From assembly GCA_040768845.1 (NCBI GenBank), contig JAXGME010000011.1, positions 18,242 through 82,241 on the forward strand: 64,000 nucleotides of DNA, read 5' to 3'. The notes under the pieces were generated by a model. The model searched no databases, was not told the DNA's origin, and saw only the letters and a list, made by a program, of their open reading frames with translations. Numbering within the stretch: the stretch's first letter is position 1; the number at the start of each line of letters is the position of its first letter. This document shows positions 34,734-43,654 of this stretch, piece by piece. Position numbers and translations under genes: made by a program. Origin of the DNA: JAEZHK01 sp040768845. Lineage in GTDB: Bacteria > Bacillota > Clostridia > Christensenellales > Aristaeellaceae.

Positions 34734-36106
34734 TGGAAAGATTGACGCATACGCTGACCCCGCGCGAGATCGTGCGCGAGTTGGACCGCTACATCATCGG
34801 CCAGGACGAGGCCAAGCGCGCGGTGGCCATCGCGCTCAGAAACCGCTACCGCCGGGCGCTTCTGCCCGACGAGATCCGCGATGAGGTGACGCCCAAGAAT
34901 ATCCTCATGGTGGGGCCCACCGGCGTGGGCAAGACCGAGATCGCCCGCAGGCTGGCGCGCCTGGTGGACGCGCCCTTTGTCAAGGTGGAAGCCACCAAGT
35001 TTACGGAAGTGGGCTATGTGGGCCGCGACGTGGATTCCATCATCCGCGACCTGGTGGAGGCGTCCATCCGCCTGGTGCAGGCGCACCACGCGGAGGCCGT
35101 GGGCGAAAAGGCCGCCCGCGCCGCCGAGGAGCGGCTGGCGGACCTGATCGTCCGCCCCGCCAAAAAGGTCAACCCCATCGACGTGCTGCTGGGCAACAAG
35201 CCCAAGGAGCCGGATGTTCCGCCGGAGGAGCGCGCCCGCGTTAGCCAGAAGCGCGAGGATGTATTGAGGGCGTTGGCAAACGGCGAACTGGAGCACACGC
35301 TGGTGGAGATCGAGGTGGCGGAAAAGCTTCCGAAAAACGAGATTCCCGGCACCGATGTCAACGTGAACGACATGCTGGGCTCCATCCTGCCCAAGCGCAC
35401 CAAGCTGCGCAAGGTGGAGGTTTCCGAGGCGCGGCGCATCCTGCTGGCCGAGGAGGAGGAGAGCCGGATCGACATGGACGCGGTGTACTCCGAGGCCATT
35501 CAGAAGGCCGAGCAGGACGGCATCGTGTTTCTGGACGAAATTGACAAGGTGGCGGGCAAGAACGCCGGGCACGGCCCGGATGTGTCCCGCGAGGGCGTAC
35601 AGCGGGACATCCTGCCCATTGTGGAGGGCTCTACGGTGCCCACCAAGTACGGCCCGGTGAAAACCGACCACATCCTCTTCATCGCGGCGGGTGCGTTCCA
35701 CGTGGCGAAGGTCGCCGACCTGATCCCGGAACTGCAGGGGCGCTTCCCGGTGCGCGTGACGCTGAAGCCGCTGACCCGAGAGGACTACCGCCGCATCCTG
35801 ACCCAGCCGGAGAACGCGCTGATCCGCCAGTATCAGGCGCTGCTCAAGGTGGACGGCGTGTCGCTGAGGTTTGACGACAGCGCCATCGACGCCATCGCGG
35901 AGTTTGCCTGGCTTTCCAACGAAAACAGCGAGAACATCGGCGCCCGCAGGCTGCATACGGTGCTGGAAGGCATTTTGAGCGATGTGGCCTTCAACGCCGG
36001 CGACGGCGACGCACCCGAGGTGGAGGTTGTGGTGGACGCGGCCTACGCCCGGGCGCGGTTGGGCGACGAGTGCGCGGAGAAGGACCTGCACAAGTACATC
36101 CTGTGA
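34733..36106 (+). CDS. hslU: HslU (ClpY) protease ATPase subunit
   Basis: A 457-residue AAA+ unfoldase that feeds HslV. It begins LTPREIVRELDRYIIGQDEAK, with Walker A GPTGVGKTEIARRLA, the pore loop region GYVGRDVDSI, and Walker B IVFLDEIDKVA. It ends DLHKYIL, the C-terminal tail that docks into HslV. The I domain (about residues 110-240) is present and of normal size. A hairpin terminator follows. The codY gene that often comes next in Bacilli is absent. Confidence 0.98.
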   Translation: MERLTHTLTPREIVRELDRYIIGQDEAKRAVAIALRNRYRRALLPDEIRDEVTPKNILMVGPTGVGKTEIARRLARLVDAPFVKVEATKFTEVGYVGRDVDSIIRDLVEASIRLVQAHHAEAVGEKAARAAEERLADLIVRPAKKVNPIDVLLGNKPKEPDVPPEERARVSQKREDVLRALANGELEHTLVEIEVAEKLPKNEIPGTDVNVNDMLGSILPKRTKLRKVEVSEARRILLAEEEESRIDMDAVYSEAIQKAEQDGIVFLDEIDKVAGKNAGHGPDVSREGVQRDILPIVEGSTVPTKYGPVKTDHILFIAAGAFHVAKVADLIPELQGRFPVRVTLKPLTREDYRRILTQPENALIRQYQALLKVDGVSLRFDDSAIDAIAEFAWLSNENSENIGARRLHTVLEGILSDVAFNAGDGDAPEVEVVVDAAYARARLGDECAEKDLHKYIL

Positions 36107-36122
36107 CCGGGCGCGGTTTGTG

Positions 36123-36150
36123 AGGCCCGCGGGCGTATGCCCGCGGGCCT
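36123..36150 (+). terminator. Hairpin terminator after hslU
   Basis: A perfect 12-bp stem (AGGCCCGCGGGC and its complement) with a GTAT loop lies 17 bp after the hslU stop. Only two T residues follow. Confidence 0.7.
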
Positions 36151-36167
36151 TGTGGCGCTTCCCGCTC

Positions 36168-36196
36168 TTTACACCGGCGGGAAAATGCGGTACAAT
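36168..36196 (+). promoter_or_regulatory. Promoter of the DUF308/pdp/dinB group
   Basis: TTTACA (36168-36173) and TACAAT (36191-36196) are 17 bp apart. A leader of about 45 nt ends in AGGGGAGGGG before the GTG at 36248. Confidence 0.65.
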
Positions 36197-36247
36197 CGAA
36201 TTGTGGGAATCCGCGCTCCGGCGCGGTCCTGAAGGGGAGGGGTTACT

Positions 36248-36787
36248 GTGCGGGCGTTATCCGTCATTCTGGGCATTGTGCTCATCGTCGGCGGCGTGGT
36301 GTTCATCGCAAGCCCCGGCGCCATGATGTTGGGCGTGGGTTCGCTGATCGGCCTTTTTATCCTGATTCACGGCGTGGGCTCGCTGATCGGGCACTACCGC
36401 TTTCGCGCGCTGGGCGACGGCTGGGGCGTCGCGGGCGCGATCCTCTCCGTGGTGCTGGGCATCCTTCTGATGACCAGCGTACAGCTTCAGCTGGTCACCA
36501 ACCTGACGGTCGTGTTCATCGCCGGCATTTGGATGATGGCGGCGGGCGTGGTGCTGATGGCGACCGCCATCCGCATGTCCCGCTACGCCGTCGCAATGCC
36601 CTGGGAGCGGCCGAGCAGGGCCTGGCTGTGGCTGCTGCTGCTGGGGCTTATCCTGATCATCCTGGGCATCCTGGCCTACGTGCATCCGCTGGCGGGCGTG
36701 ATGACGATGAGCCTTCTCATGGGCGTATATGTGATCGCCGCGGGCGTCAACCTGATCGCGCTGGCCTGCTGCCGGTCGGACTGGTGA
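36248..36787 (+). CDS. DUF308 (HdeD-like) membrane protein
   Basis: A 179-residue protein with about six short membrane segments. The repeated pattern of DUF308/HdeD proteins is seen as GIVLIVGGVVFI, AILSVVLGILLM and LGLILIILGILAYV, each a hairpin-like pair of helices. HdeD is linked to acid resistance in enterobacteria; the role in Firmicutes is unknown. GTG start. It shares a promoter with the phosphorylase gene 28 bp downstream, but a functional relation is not obvious. Confidence 0.85.
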   Translation: MRALSVILGIVLIVGGVVFIASPGAMMLGVGSLIGLFILIHGVGSLIGHYRFRALGDGWGVAGAILSVVLGILLMTSVQLQLVTNLTVVFIAGIWMMAAGVVLMATAIRMSRYAVAMPWERPSRAWLWLLLLGLILIILGILAYVHPLAGVMTMSLLMGVYVIAAGVNLIALACCRSDW

Positions 36788-36815
36788 CGGCGCCGCGGAG
36801 TCCGGAGGTTTATCC

Positions 36816-38126
36816 ATGATCAATCCTGTGGATGTCATTCTCAAAAAACGCGCGGGCCGGGCGCTGACAAAAGAGGAAATCGAGGCCTTCGTCGCCGGAT
36901 CGGTGGACGGCTCCTTCCGGGAGTACCAGGTTTCCGCGCTGCTGATGGCCATCGCCATCCGCGGCATGACGGACCGGGAAACCCGGGACCTGACGATGGC
37001 CATGGCCCATTCCGGCGAGATGCTGGACCTCTCCGCCATCGCCGGGCTCAAGGTGGACAAGCACTCCACCGGCGGCGTCGGCGACACCACCACGTTGATT
37101 TTGACGCCCCTGGTCGCCGCCTGCGGCGCAAAGGTGGCCAAGATGAGCGGGCGCGGGCTGGGGCATACCGGCGGCACGCTGGATAAGCTGGAGTCCATCC
37201 CGGGCATGCGGGTGGATCTCACCATCGAGCAGTTTGAGGCGCAGGTCAACCGCATCGGCTGTGCGGTGATCGGGCAGACCAAGTCCCTCGCGCCGGCGGA
37301 CAAGCTGTTTTACGCCCTCCGGGATGTGACGGGTACCGTGGATTCGATGCCGCTCATCGTCTCCTCCATCCTGTCCAAGAAGATCGCGGCGGGCTGCGAC
37401 GCGGTGGTGCTGGATGTGAAAACCGGCACCGGCGCGATCATGCCGACGCTGGCAGGTTCCATCGAGTTGGCCCAAAAGATGGTCGCCATCGGCAACATGA
37501 CCGGGCGACGCTTTTCCGCGCTGGTGACGGACATGGATCAGCCGCTGGGTATGAACGTGGGCAACGCCCTCGAAGTGGAGGAGGCCATCGACGTGCTTTC
37601 GGGCCGCGCGGAGGGCGACCTTCTGGAGGTGTCGCTGATGCTGGGCGCCTACATGCTGGTGGGCGCGAAGCGCGCCGGGAGCGTCGACGAAGGCAAGGCC
37701 ATGCTGCGCCGGGCGCTGGCAAGCGGCACCGGGCTGAAAAAGCTCGCGGAGATGATCAAGGCCCAGGGCGGCGATCCGGAGGTGGCCTACCACCCGGAGC
37801 GCCTGCCCCGGGCCAGGAAGTCCATGCTCTTTCGCGCGGAGACGGGCGGCTTTGTGCGGCGGATGCACGCCGAGCGGATTGGAAACGCCGCCCGGGCGCT
37901 GGGTGCGGGCCGCGAGCGCAAGGAGGACGGCATCGATCCCTCCGTGGGCATCCTGATGAAGGTGCGGCTGGGCGACGGCGTGGCGGTCGGGCAGCCGCTG
38001 TGCGAAGTGCGCGCGTCGGAGAAGTCCGACGTAGAGCGGGCGATGGCGCTCCTCGCCGGCGCGGTGGAGATCGGCCCGGAGCCCGCGCCCAGGCCGCCGC
38101 TGATCCACGCGGTGATCGGGGCCTGA
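36816..38126 (+). CDS. pdp: Pyrimidine-nucleoside phosphorylase
   Basis: A 436-residue glycosyltransferase-family-3-like enzyme that phosphorolyses uridine, deoxyuridine and thymidine. It begins MINPVDVILKKRAG and contains VDKHSTGGVGDTTTLILTPL (phosphate-binding), KMSGRGLGHTGGTLDKLESI and DVKTGTGAIMP, and the C-terminal swivelling domain with a barrel. Length and motifs fit the Firmicute Pdp rather than DeoA. It is followed after 2 bp by dinB, so the two are co-transcribed. Confidence 0.95.
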   Translation: MINPVDVILKKRAGRALTKEEIEAFVAGSVDGSFREYQVSALLMAIAIRGMTDRETRDLTMAMAHSGEMLDLSAIAGLKVDKHSTGGVGDTTTLILTPLVAACGAKVAKMSGRGLGHTGGTLDKLESIPGMRVDLTIEQFEAQVNRIGCAVIGQTKSLAPADKLFYALRDVTGTVDSMPLIVSSILSKKIAAGCDAVVLDVKTGTGAIMPTLAGSIELAQKMVAIGNMTGRRFSALVTDMDQPLGMNVGNALEVEEAIDVLSGRAEGDLLEVSLMLGAYMLVGAKRAGSVDEGKAMLRRALASGTGLKKLAEMIKAQGGDPEVAYHPERLPRARKSMLFRAETGGFVRRMHAERIGNAARALGAGRERKEDGIDPSVGILMKVRLGDGVAVGQPLCEVRASEKSDVERAMALLAGAVEIGPEPAPRPPLIHAVIGA

Positions 38127-38128
38127 CC

Positions 38129-39358
38129 ATGGACAGGGTTATCCTGCACTGCGACTGCAATGGATTTTACGCTTCGGTGGAGTGCAAGGACCGCCCGGAG
38201 CTTCGCGATGTGCCGATGGCCGTGGCGGGGGACCCGAAGAACCGGACGGGCATCATTCTGGCGAAAAACGAGCGGGCCAAGGCCTATGGCGTCAAGACCG
38301 CCGAAACGGTCTACGCGGCAAAGCGCAAGTGCCCGGCGCTGGTGCTGGTGCCGCCGCGCCACCGCCGCTATCAGGAGATTTCCCGGGCGGTCAACCGGCT
38401 GTACCTCGATTATACCGACCAGGTGGAGCCCTTTGGCATCGACGAGAGCTGGCTGGACGTGACCGGCTCTCTTTCGCTTTTAAGCACCACCGGGCCGCTC
38501 CTGGCGGACGAACTGCGCCGGCGGGTGCGGGAGGAGATCGGCATCACCATCTCCGTGGGCGTCAGCTTTTGCAAAATCCTGGCCAAGATGGGCTCGGACC
38601 TCAAAAAGCCGGATGCCACCACCGTGCTGACCCGGGAAAACTTCCGGGAGCGCATCTGGAACCTGCCGGCGGGGGACATGCTGTTTGCGGGGCGATCCAC
38701 GGTGACGCGGCTGGAGAAGTACGGCATCCGCACCATCGGAGACATTGCCCGGGCGGATCGGGAGGACCTCGTTCGTCTGATGGGAAAGGGCGGCGGCCAG
38801 CTGTGGGACTATGCCAACGGCCTGGACGACGCCCCCGTGCTGCCCCTTGACCGGCACGACGAAGTCAAGTCCGTCGGGAACGGCATGACATTCCCGCGGG
38901 ACCTGACGACGGATGAGGAGATTCGAGCCGCCCTTTCGATGCTGGCGGACGAGGTGTCCACCCGCATGCGCGCCCACGGCGTCAAGTGTCAGACGGTGGC
39001 GGTGCACATCAAGGACCCGGCCATGAAGACCATCTCCCGTCAGACCGCGCTCAGGCACCCGACGAGGCTCCAGGCGGAGCTCACCGAGCAGGCGATGCGG
39101 CTGGTACGCGCCCACTGGCGCCCGGACGCGCCGGTGCGCGCGCTGACGCTGACCGCCGCCGGCCTCATCCCGGAAGACGAGGACGCGGCGCAGCTGTCCA
39201 TCTTCGGGGAGGACGACGAAAGGCGGCGGGAGAAGCTGGAGAAGCTGGAGGACGCGGTGTACAGGATTCGCAGCCGCTTCGGCCCCGGCAGCATCAAGGT
39301 GGGCGCGCCGGACGCGGTGCTGGGCAGAGAGCGCCCGCCGGAGCCCGGTGACGAATAG
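38129..39358 (+). CDS. dinB: DNA polymerase IV (Y-family, DinB)
   Basis: A 409-residue translesion polymerase. The palm motif is ILHCDCNGFYASVEC (metal-binding Asp), and FGIDESWLDVTG supplies the catalytic Asp-Glu. A helix-hairpin-helix segment (YGIRTIGDIARADREDL) and the little-finger domain follow. Near the C-terminus AAQLSIFGED is a beta-clamp-binding motif. The ATG at 38129 comes 2 bp after the pdp stop. I see no LexA box in front of pdp or dinB, so damage induction is not supported by this sequence. Confidence 0.95.
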   Translation: MDRVILHCDCNGFYASVECKDRPELRDVPMAVAGDPKNRTGIILAKNERAKAYGVKTAETVYAAKRKCPALVLVPPRHRRYQEISRAVNRLYLDYTDQVEPFGIDESWLDVTGSLSLLSTTGPLLADELRRRVREEIGITISVGVSFCKILAKMGSDLKKPDATTVLTRENFRERIWNLPAGDMLFAGRSTVTRLEKYGIRTIGDIARADREDLVRLMGKGGGQLWDYANGLDDAPVLPLDRHDEVKSVGNGMTFPRDLTTDEEIRAALSMLADEVSTRMRAHGVKCQTVAVHIKDPAMKTISRQTALRHPTRLQAELTEQAMRLVRAHWRPDAPVRALTLTAAGLIPEDEDAAQLSIFGEDDERRREKLEKLEDAVYRIRSRFGPGSIKVGAPDAVLGRERPPEPGDE

Positions 39359-39371
39359 CGCGGCCGGACGG

Positions 39372-40127
39372 TCACGCCCACTGTCCGTACAATTCGCGCA
39401 TCCAGCCGCGCACGTCCATGCCGTAGGCGGCGGCGAGGTTTTCGTCGGACAGCGCGGCCCTTGCCTCGCCGCGGGCGATGATCTCGCCCCGGTTCATCAA
39501 AATGGCCTCGTCGCCCCAGGCGCGGGCCAGGCTGAGGTCGTGGACCACGGACACCACGGAGCGCCCCGTGTCCCGCACCCAGCGCCCGATCAGATGAAAC
39601 ACCTCTTTTTGATAGGCCAGGTCCAGGTGATTGGTGGGCTCGTCCAGGAGCAGCAGCTCCGGGTCCTGGGCCAGCAGCTGCGCCAGAAATGCCCGCTGCA
39701 GCTCGCCGCCGGACAGCGTCAGCACGGAATGGTCCCGCAGCGCCGCCATGCCCGTGGCATGAAGCGCCCGCTCCACCTGGGTTTCATTGTCCGCGCCGGG
39801 TTCGGAAAACGGCCCGCCCCGGTAGGCGTAGCGGCCCAGCCGCACCACCTGATCCACCGTGAAGGCATAGCCAACCGAATGGTTCTGCGCCAGAAGGCCC
39901 AGTTTTCGGGCCAGCGCGGCGGGCCTCAGCCGCGAAAGGTCCGTGCCGTCCATGAAGACCGCGCCCTCGCAGGGGATCATCTGCGCGATGGCGTTCAGAA
40001 GCGTGGACTTGCCCGCGCCGTTGGGGCCGACGATCATCAGCCACCGCCCCGAAGGCAGGATAAGCGAGGCGCGGTTGACCACCGTCAGCCTGCCGTAGCG
40101 AACCGTGACATCCCGTACATCCAGCAT
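39372..40127 (-). CDS. btuD: BtuD-type ABC ATPase of the cobalamin importer
   Basis: A 251-residue ATPase of the iron-siderophore/B12 family. Walker A VGPNGAGKSTLLNAI, signature LSGGELQRAFLAQLLA, Walker B LLLLDEPTNHLDLAY and the His switch VVSVVHDLSLA are complete. It is the last gene of the btuFCD operon; its ATG abuts the btuC stop. The cobalamin riboswitch upstream of btuF is what assigns B12 rather than iron as the likely substrate. Confidence 0.92.
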   Translation of the reverse strand: MLDVRDVTVRYGRLTVVNRASLILPSGRWLMIVGPNGAGKSTLLNAIAQMIPCEGAVFMDGTDLSRLRPAALARKLGLLAQNHSVGYAFTVDQVVRLGRYAYRGGPFSEPGADNETQVERALHATGMAALRDHSVLTLSGGELQRAFLAQLLAQDPELLLLDEPTNHLDLAYQKEVFHLIGRWVRDTGRSVVSVVHDLSLARAWGDEAILMNRGEIIARGEARAALSDENLAAAYGMDVRGWMRELYGQWA

Positions 40128-41147
40128 TCAGCGCACCCTTCTGGTCTTGAAAAAGATGTAGACAAAGGCGATCGAGCCGACGAAGGACGTGATCACGCCG
40201 ATGGGCAGTTCCAGCGGCTTCAATAGTACGCGGCTCAAAAGATCCGCCAGCATCAGGAACACGCCTCCGGCGAACATCGAGGCGGGCAGCAGCCTGCGGT
40301 GATCGGGCCCCACCACCATCCGGGTCATGTGGGGCACCACCAGGCCCACAAAGCCGATGGTGCCGCCCACGGAAACGCTGACGCCGATCAGCGCCGAAAC
40401 CGCGATCAGCACCCATCGCTTTACGCGCCGCACATCCACGCCCACGCTCTTTGCGTTTTCCTCGCCCAGCGCGAAGGCGTTGAGCTCGTTCGCATACCGC
40501 AGGATCACCGCGCCGAAGGCCGCCAGCGCCGCCAAAAGCCACGCGGCGTCCCGGGCGGAGCTGCCTGAAAGGGAGCCCATCGTCCAGAACATGATGGAGC
40601 GGACCTTTTCACCCGAAAAAGTCACGATCAGGCTGATGATCGAGTGGGCGAACATGGTGAAGATCACGCCCACCAAAATGATCGTGTTGGTGGACAGCGT
40701 GCCGTCCAGCCGCGCCGCCAGGCCCATGATCAGCGCCAGCGAACCGAAGGCGAAGGCCACCGCCATCAGGCTGGTGGCGCCGCCGGCGAGGCCCGGGATC
40801 GTCAGCCCCAGCGCGATGGCGAGCGTCGCCCCCAGCGACGCGCCCGCCGACACGCCAAAGGTGGATCCGTCGGCCAGCGGGTTGCGCAATAGTCCCTGCA
40901 TCGCGCCGCCGGCCAGCGACAGCATCGCGCCGGCGAGCATCACCGAAACCACCCGGGGCAGCCGGACGTTCACGATGATCGAGGCGTTCATGCCGCCCTC
41001 GAGACCCAGGATGGCCCGGAGCGACTCCAGCGGCGGCACGTAGACGCTGCCCGCGCCCACGCAGAATAAGAGCGTCGCCAGCGCCGCCGCCGACATCAGC
41101 GCGTATTGGAGGGGGGAAAACCCCGGGCGGGGCTTCCTAATCGCCAT
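40128..41147 (-). CDS. btuC: BtuC-type (FecCD family) permease
   Basis: A 339-residue permease with about ten membrane helices. FecCD-family motifs are LRLPRVVSVMLAGAMLSLAG near residue 60, GLLRNPLADGSTFGVSAGAS, and the ATPase-contact segment GFVGLVVPHMTRMVVGPDHR. The start overlaps the btuF stop by 11 bp. Together with BtuD it forms the translocation pore for cobalamin or a precursor. Confidence 0.92.
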   Translation of the reverse strand: MAIRKPRPGFSPLQYALMSAAALATLLFCVGAGSVYVPPLESLRAILGLEGGMNASIIVNVRLPRVVSVMLAGAMLSLAGGAMQGLLRNPLADGSTFGVSAGASLGATLAIALGLTIPGLAGGATSLMAVAFAFGSLALIMGLAARLDGTLSTNTIILVGVIFTMFAHSIISLIVTFSGEKVRSIMFWTMGSLSGSSARDAAWLLAALAAFGAVILRYANELNAFALGEENAKSVGVDVRRVKRWVLIAVSALIGVSVSVGGTIGFVGLVVPHMTRMVVGPDHRRLLPASMFAGGVFLMLADLLSRVLLKPLELPIGVITSFVGSIAFVYIFFKTRRVR

Positions 41148-42027
41148 AGGCGAAGTCGCAAAGATCCTGTGCCGCCTCGGTCAGCCGGGGGCCGGGCCGG
41201 GTCATGGCGTTGGAGTCCGCGGTGAGAATCCTGCCGTTTTTGACGGCGGAAACATCCGCCCAACCGGCGCGGGCGGAGATCTCCTCGGCGGGCGTTGGGC
41301 CGTCGCCAAAGTACATCGTGACGGTGACGATCAGGTCCGGATTCCGGGCGATGACCTGTTCCTGCGAGATCTCGGCCCAGCCGTCCACATCGGCAAAGAT
41401 GTTTTCAAGGCCCAGCATTTCGGCCAGCTCGTTCATGAAGGTGCCCTTGCCGGCGGTCCAGAGTCCGTACTCCAGCGGCGACACCTCAAAATACACCGTG
41501 CTGGGCGCCGCGTTTTCGGGCACCTTGGCTATAACCGCGTCAAAGGAGGCGCGCATGCCGTCGACGAGCGCCTGGGCCTCGTTTTCCCTGCCCACCGCCT
41601 GGCCGATGCCCGCGATCGCCTGGTAGACGCCGGCGATGTCGGTCGCCTCGGTGACGAACACCGGCACGCCCGCCTGCTCGATGGCCTCCACCTGCTCCAT
41701 CGGCTGCGCCATGGAGCTCATGAGCACAATATCCGGCTTGAGAGCCAGGATTTCTTCGATGTTCGTGTTGCCGCCGGAGCCCAGCACCGGCGCCGCCAGC
41801 GCTTCCTCCGGATAGTCGCAGTACTCGCCGCGGCCCACCAGGCTTTCGCCCGCGCCCAGCGCGAACAAAATTTCACACTCGGCGGCGGACAGCGCCGCCA
41901 CGCGCCCGGCCGGCTCGGCCAGCGTGTGCTGGCGGCCCAGCATGTCGGTGGACTGGATTTCCGCCACCGCGCCCAGCGACAACACCAGCATCAGCGCGAC
42001 AATCAGCGACAAAACCCTCTTGAACAT
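41137..42027 (-). CDS. btuF: BtuF-type corrinoid-binding protein
   Basis: A 296-residue class III binding protein. A signal peptide (FKRVLSLIVALMLVLS) ends GAVA|E with no lipobox Cys. The domain has the typical RVAALSAAECEILFALGAG start, GRGEYCDYPEE, NIEEILALKPDIVLMSS and VTEATDIAGVYQAI. ATG at 42027 follows GGGAGGAATCACC. It is preceded by a cobalamin riboswitch with its own terminator. No Cys anchor is present, as in the other binding proteins of this window. Confidence 0.92.
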   Translation of the reverse strand: MFKRVLSLIVALMLVLSLGAVAEIQSTDMLGRQHTLAEPAGRVAALSAAECEILFALGAGESLVGRGEYCDYPEEALAAPVLGSGGNTNIEEILALKPDIVLMSSMAQPMEQVEAIEQAGVPVFVTEATDIAGVYQAIAGIGQAVGRENEAQALVDGMRASFDAVIAKVPENAAPSTVYFEVSPLEYGLWTAGKGTFMNELAEMLGLENIFADVDGWAEISQEQVIARNPDLIVTVTMYFGDGPTPAEEISARAGWADVSAVKNGRILTADSNAMTRPGPRLTEAAQDLCDFAYGD

Positions 42028-42060
42028 GGTGATTCCTCCCATCGATGTGATAAAATGCGG

Positions 42061-42090
42061 AAAACAAAAACCCCTCCATGCTTCGGAGGG
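42061..42090 (-). terminator. Riboswitch-associated intrinsic terminator
   Basis: On the minus strand a CCCTCC / GGAGGG stem with a 7-nt loop is followed by GTTTTTGTTTT. It sits between the B12 aptamer and the btuF ribosome site, as expected for transcriptional control. Confidence 0.8.
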
Positions 42091-42109
42091 ATGTCAATCA
42101 AACCCAGCC

Positions 42110-42299
42110 CCAGGAGCATACAAAGCGCACCAGGTCTCCCGGCTTGGCCTCATCCTACTCGGACGCCTTCCCGCCCATCGGGCGGTGGCAAAAAGTCCTT
42201 TCGTCCGCTTTACGGTTACTGGGATAGCCCGGAATTCTCATCCGCGTTCCCTCGGCGTTTCCGCCGGCACTTTCGTGCGTTTGCGCTGGCTATTCACTT
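42110..42299 (-). promoter_or_regulatory. Cobalamin (AdoCbl-type) riboswitch
   Basis: On the minus strand the conserved pieces occur in order. They are GGGAACGCGGATGAGAATTC with CCCAGTAACCG (about 42211-42252), GCCACCGCC...GGGCGGGAAGGC (42165-42189), and the B12 box AAGCCGGGAGACCTGGTGC (42127-42145). A terminator follows and then btuF, so high cobalamin should stop transcription of btuFCD. Confidence 0.9.
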
Positions 42300-42305
42300 G
42301 AAAAA

Positions 42306-42334
42306 AGTGTATCATAAAGGTGTGTGCGCGTCAA
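42306..42334 (-). promoter_or_regulatory. Promoter of the riboswitch-btuFCD unit
   Basis: Minus-strand TTGACG (42329-42334) and TACACT (42306-42311) are 17 bp apart; the start would be near 42299, giving a leader of about 270 nt. A CACTT-N5-AAGTG inverted repeat (42295-42309) overlaps the -10. Confidence 0.65.
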
Positions 42335-42358
42335 GGCACACGTCAAAAAGGGGGTACG

Positions 42359-42757
42359 ATGATGATCGAAATTGGGATCAAGGGGTGCGCAGAAGCGCGC
42401 GTCGAGTACGGAAACACCGCTGAGGCGATGGGCAGCGGCGATTGTCCGGTGTTTGCCACGCCCGCAATGGTGGCGCTGATGGAAAAAGCCGCCAGCCACT
42501 CTGTCGCGCCGCATCTTGCGGAGGGGGAGACCACCGTGGGGGTGTCGCTGAACATCCGGCACAGCGCGGCCACGGTCCTTGGGGGCGCTGTGCGCGCGGA
42601 GAGCGAGCTCGTCGAGGCCGATGGGCGCAGGCTTTTGTTCCGGGTGACCGCCTTTGACGCCGCCGGGGAGATCGGCGAGGGAGAGCACGCCCGGGCCATC
42701 GTAAACCGAAAAAAATTCCTGGATCGCGCCGGCCGGCGGGAGCCGCAAACGGTTTGA
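42359..42757 (+). CDS. FlK-like hotdog-fold acyl-CoA thioesterase
   Basis: A 132-residue single hotdog-domain protein resembling fluoroacetyl-CoA thioesterase-like proteins, common in Firmicutes. Visible segments are GDCPVFATPAMVALMEKAA (catalytic helix), GETTVGVSLNIRHSAAT and the C-terminal VNRKKFLDR. The physiological substrate is likely a small acyl-CoA; fluoroacetate itself is not implied. It is transcribed divergently from the riboswitch unit. I see no convincing promoter of its own. A strong terminator follows. Confidence 0.88.
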   Translation: MMIEIGIKGCAEARVEYGNTAEAMGSGDCPVFATPAMVALMEKAASHSVAPHLAEGETTVGVSLNIRHSAATVLGGAVRAESELVEADGRRLLFRVTAFDAAGEIGEGEHARAIVNRKKFLDRAGRREPQTV

Positions 42758-42777
42758 CCCGGGCGCTTCGCGAGAGA

Positions 42778-42817
42778 GCGCGTTCCCGGCAAAACATCGC
42801 CGGGAACGCGCTTTTTT
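42778..42817 (+). terminator. Intrinsic terminator after the thioesterase gene
   Basis: A 13-bp perfect stem (GCGCGTTCCCGGC and its complement) with an 8-nt loop and six T residues. It also separates the convergent birA gene. Confidence 0.92.
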
Positions 42818-42824
42818 GGTCGCG

Positions 42825-43625
42825 TCAGGATTCCGCCGGGCGGATGCTGACCTCGCCCGCGCACAGCATAAGCGTGCCCTTCTCCGTGTCCACGATCAGC
42901 CGGCAGTCGTCGTCGATGGACCTGGCCAGCGCGGTAAAGCGCTCCTCGCCCAGCGTCACCGCAACGCGCCTGCCCACCACCAAGGAACGGGCGCGGTAGC
43001 CGGCGAGAAACGCGCGCGCCTCAAGATTCCGGTAGCCGTAAAAGCCCTCCAGTATGAGCGCGGCGAGGCGCGCCCGGGCATCCTCCGGCGCCTTTTCCGG
43101 GTACACCGCCCCCGCGATGTCTTGTAGCGCCTCCGGAAAGCCGCCCGGCGGCGGGGCGAGGTTGACGCCAATGCCCAGCACCGCCGACTCGAGCCGGCCG
43201 TCCGCGCCGACGACGCCCTCCGTCAGGATGCCGCAGACCTTTTTTCCATCCCAAAACACATCGTTGACCCACTTGATTTGCGCCGACCGCCCGGCCAGGC
43301 GCTCCAGAGCCTCGGCCACCGCCACCGCGGCCGCGGCGGTGATCAGCGCCGAATCGGTTGCCTTCACCGCGGGCCTCAGAAGGATGCTCATGTAAAGACC
43401 CGTACCCTCCGGCGAAAAAAACGCCCGACGCATCCGCCCCCGGCCGGCAGTCTGCCTGTCGGCGATGACCACGAGCCCCCCCGGCGCTTTGTCGCGGGCG
43501 GCAGCCCGGATTTCATCGTTGGTGGAGGGGCATTCTGCCAGCGTCCGGACCCGATAGAAGCCGCGGGACGCGCCCAGCCGGTCCGTCACGGCTCGGGCGG
43601 AAAGATTGGAGATGGCGGCGTTCAT
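42825..43625 (-). CDS. birA: Biotin--[acetyl-CoA-carboxylase] ligase, no DNA-binding domain
   Basis: A 266-residue group I BirA that activates biotin and attaches it to a carboxylase Lys. The active-site loop is QTAGRGRMRRAFFSPEG. IKWVNDVFWDGKKVCGILTE carries the catalytic Lys-Val-Asn-Asp variant of KWPND. LGIGVNLA and a C-terminal SH3-like domain follow. The N-terminal helix-turn-helix of the regulatory type is absent. ATG at 43625 is used; the longer upstream reading frame has no supporting site. Confidence 0.92.
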   Translation of the reverse strand: MNAAISNLSARAVTDRLGASRGFYRVRTLAECPSTNDEIRAAARDKAPGGLVVIADRQTAGRGRMRRAFFSPEGTGLYMSILLRPAVKATDSALITAAAAVAVAEALERLAGRSAQIKWVNDVFWDGKKVCGILTEGVVGADGRLESAVLGIGVNLAPPPGGFPEALQDIAGAVYPEKAPEDARARLAALILEGFYGYRNLEARAFLAGYRARSLVVGRRVAVTLGEERFTALARSIDDDCRLIVDTEKGTLMLCAGEVSIRPAES

Positions 43626-43654
43626 CCGATCACCCCGGTCAAAAATCTTTTGAA

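Noticed and set aside
39372..42027. Iron-siderophore importer
   Set aside because: The gene families alone would allow it, but the cobalamin riboswitch in front points to corrinoid uptake.
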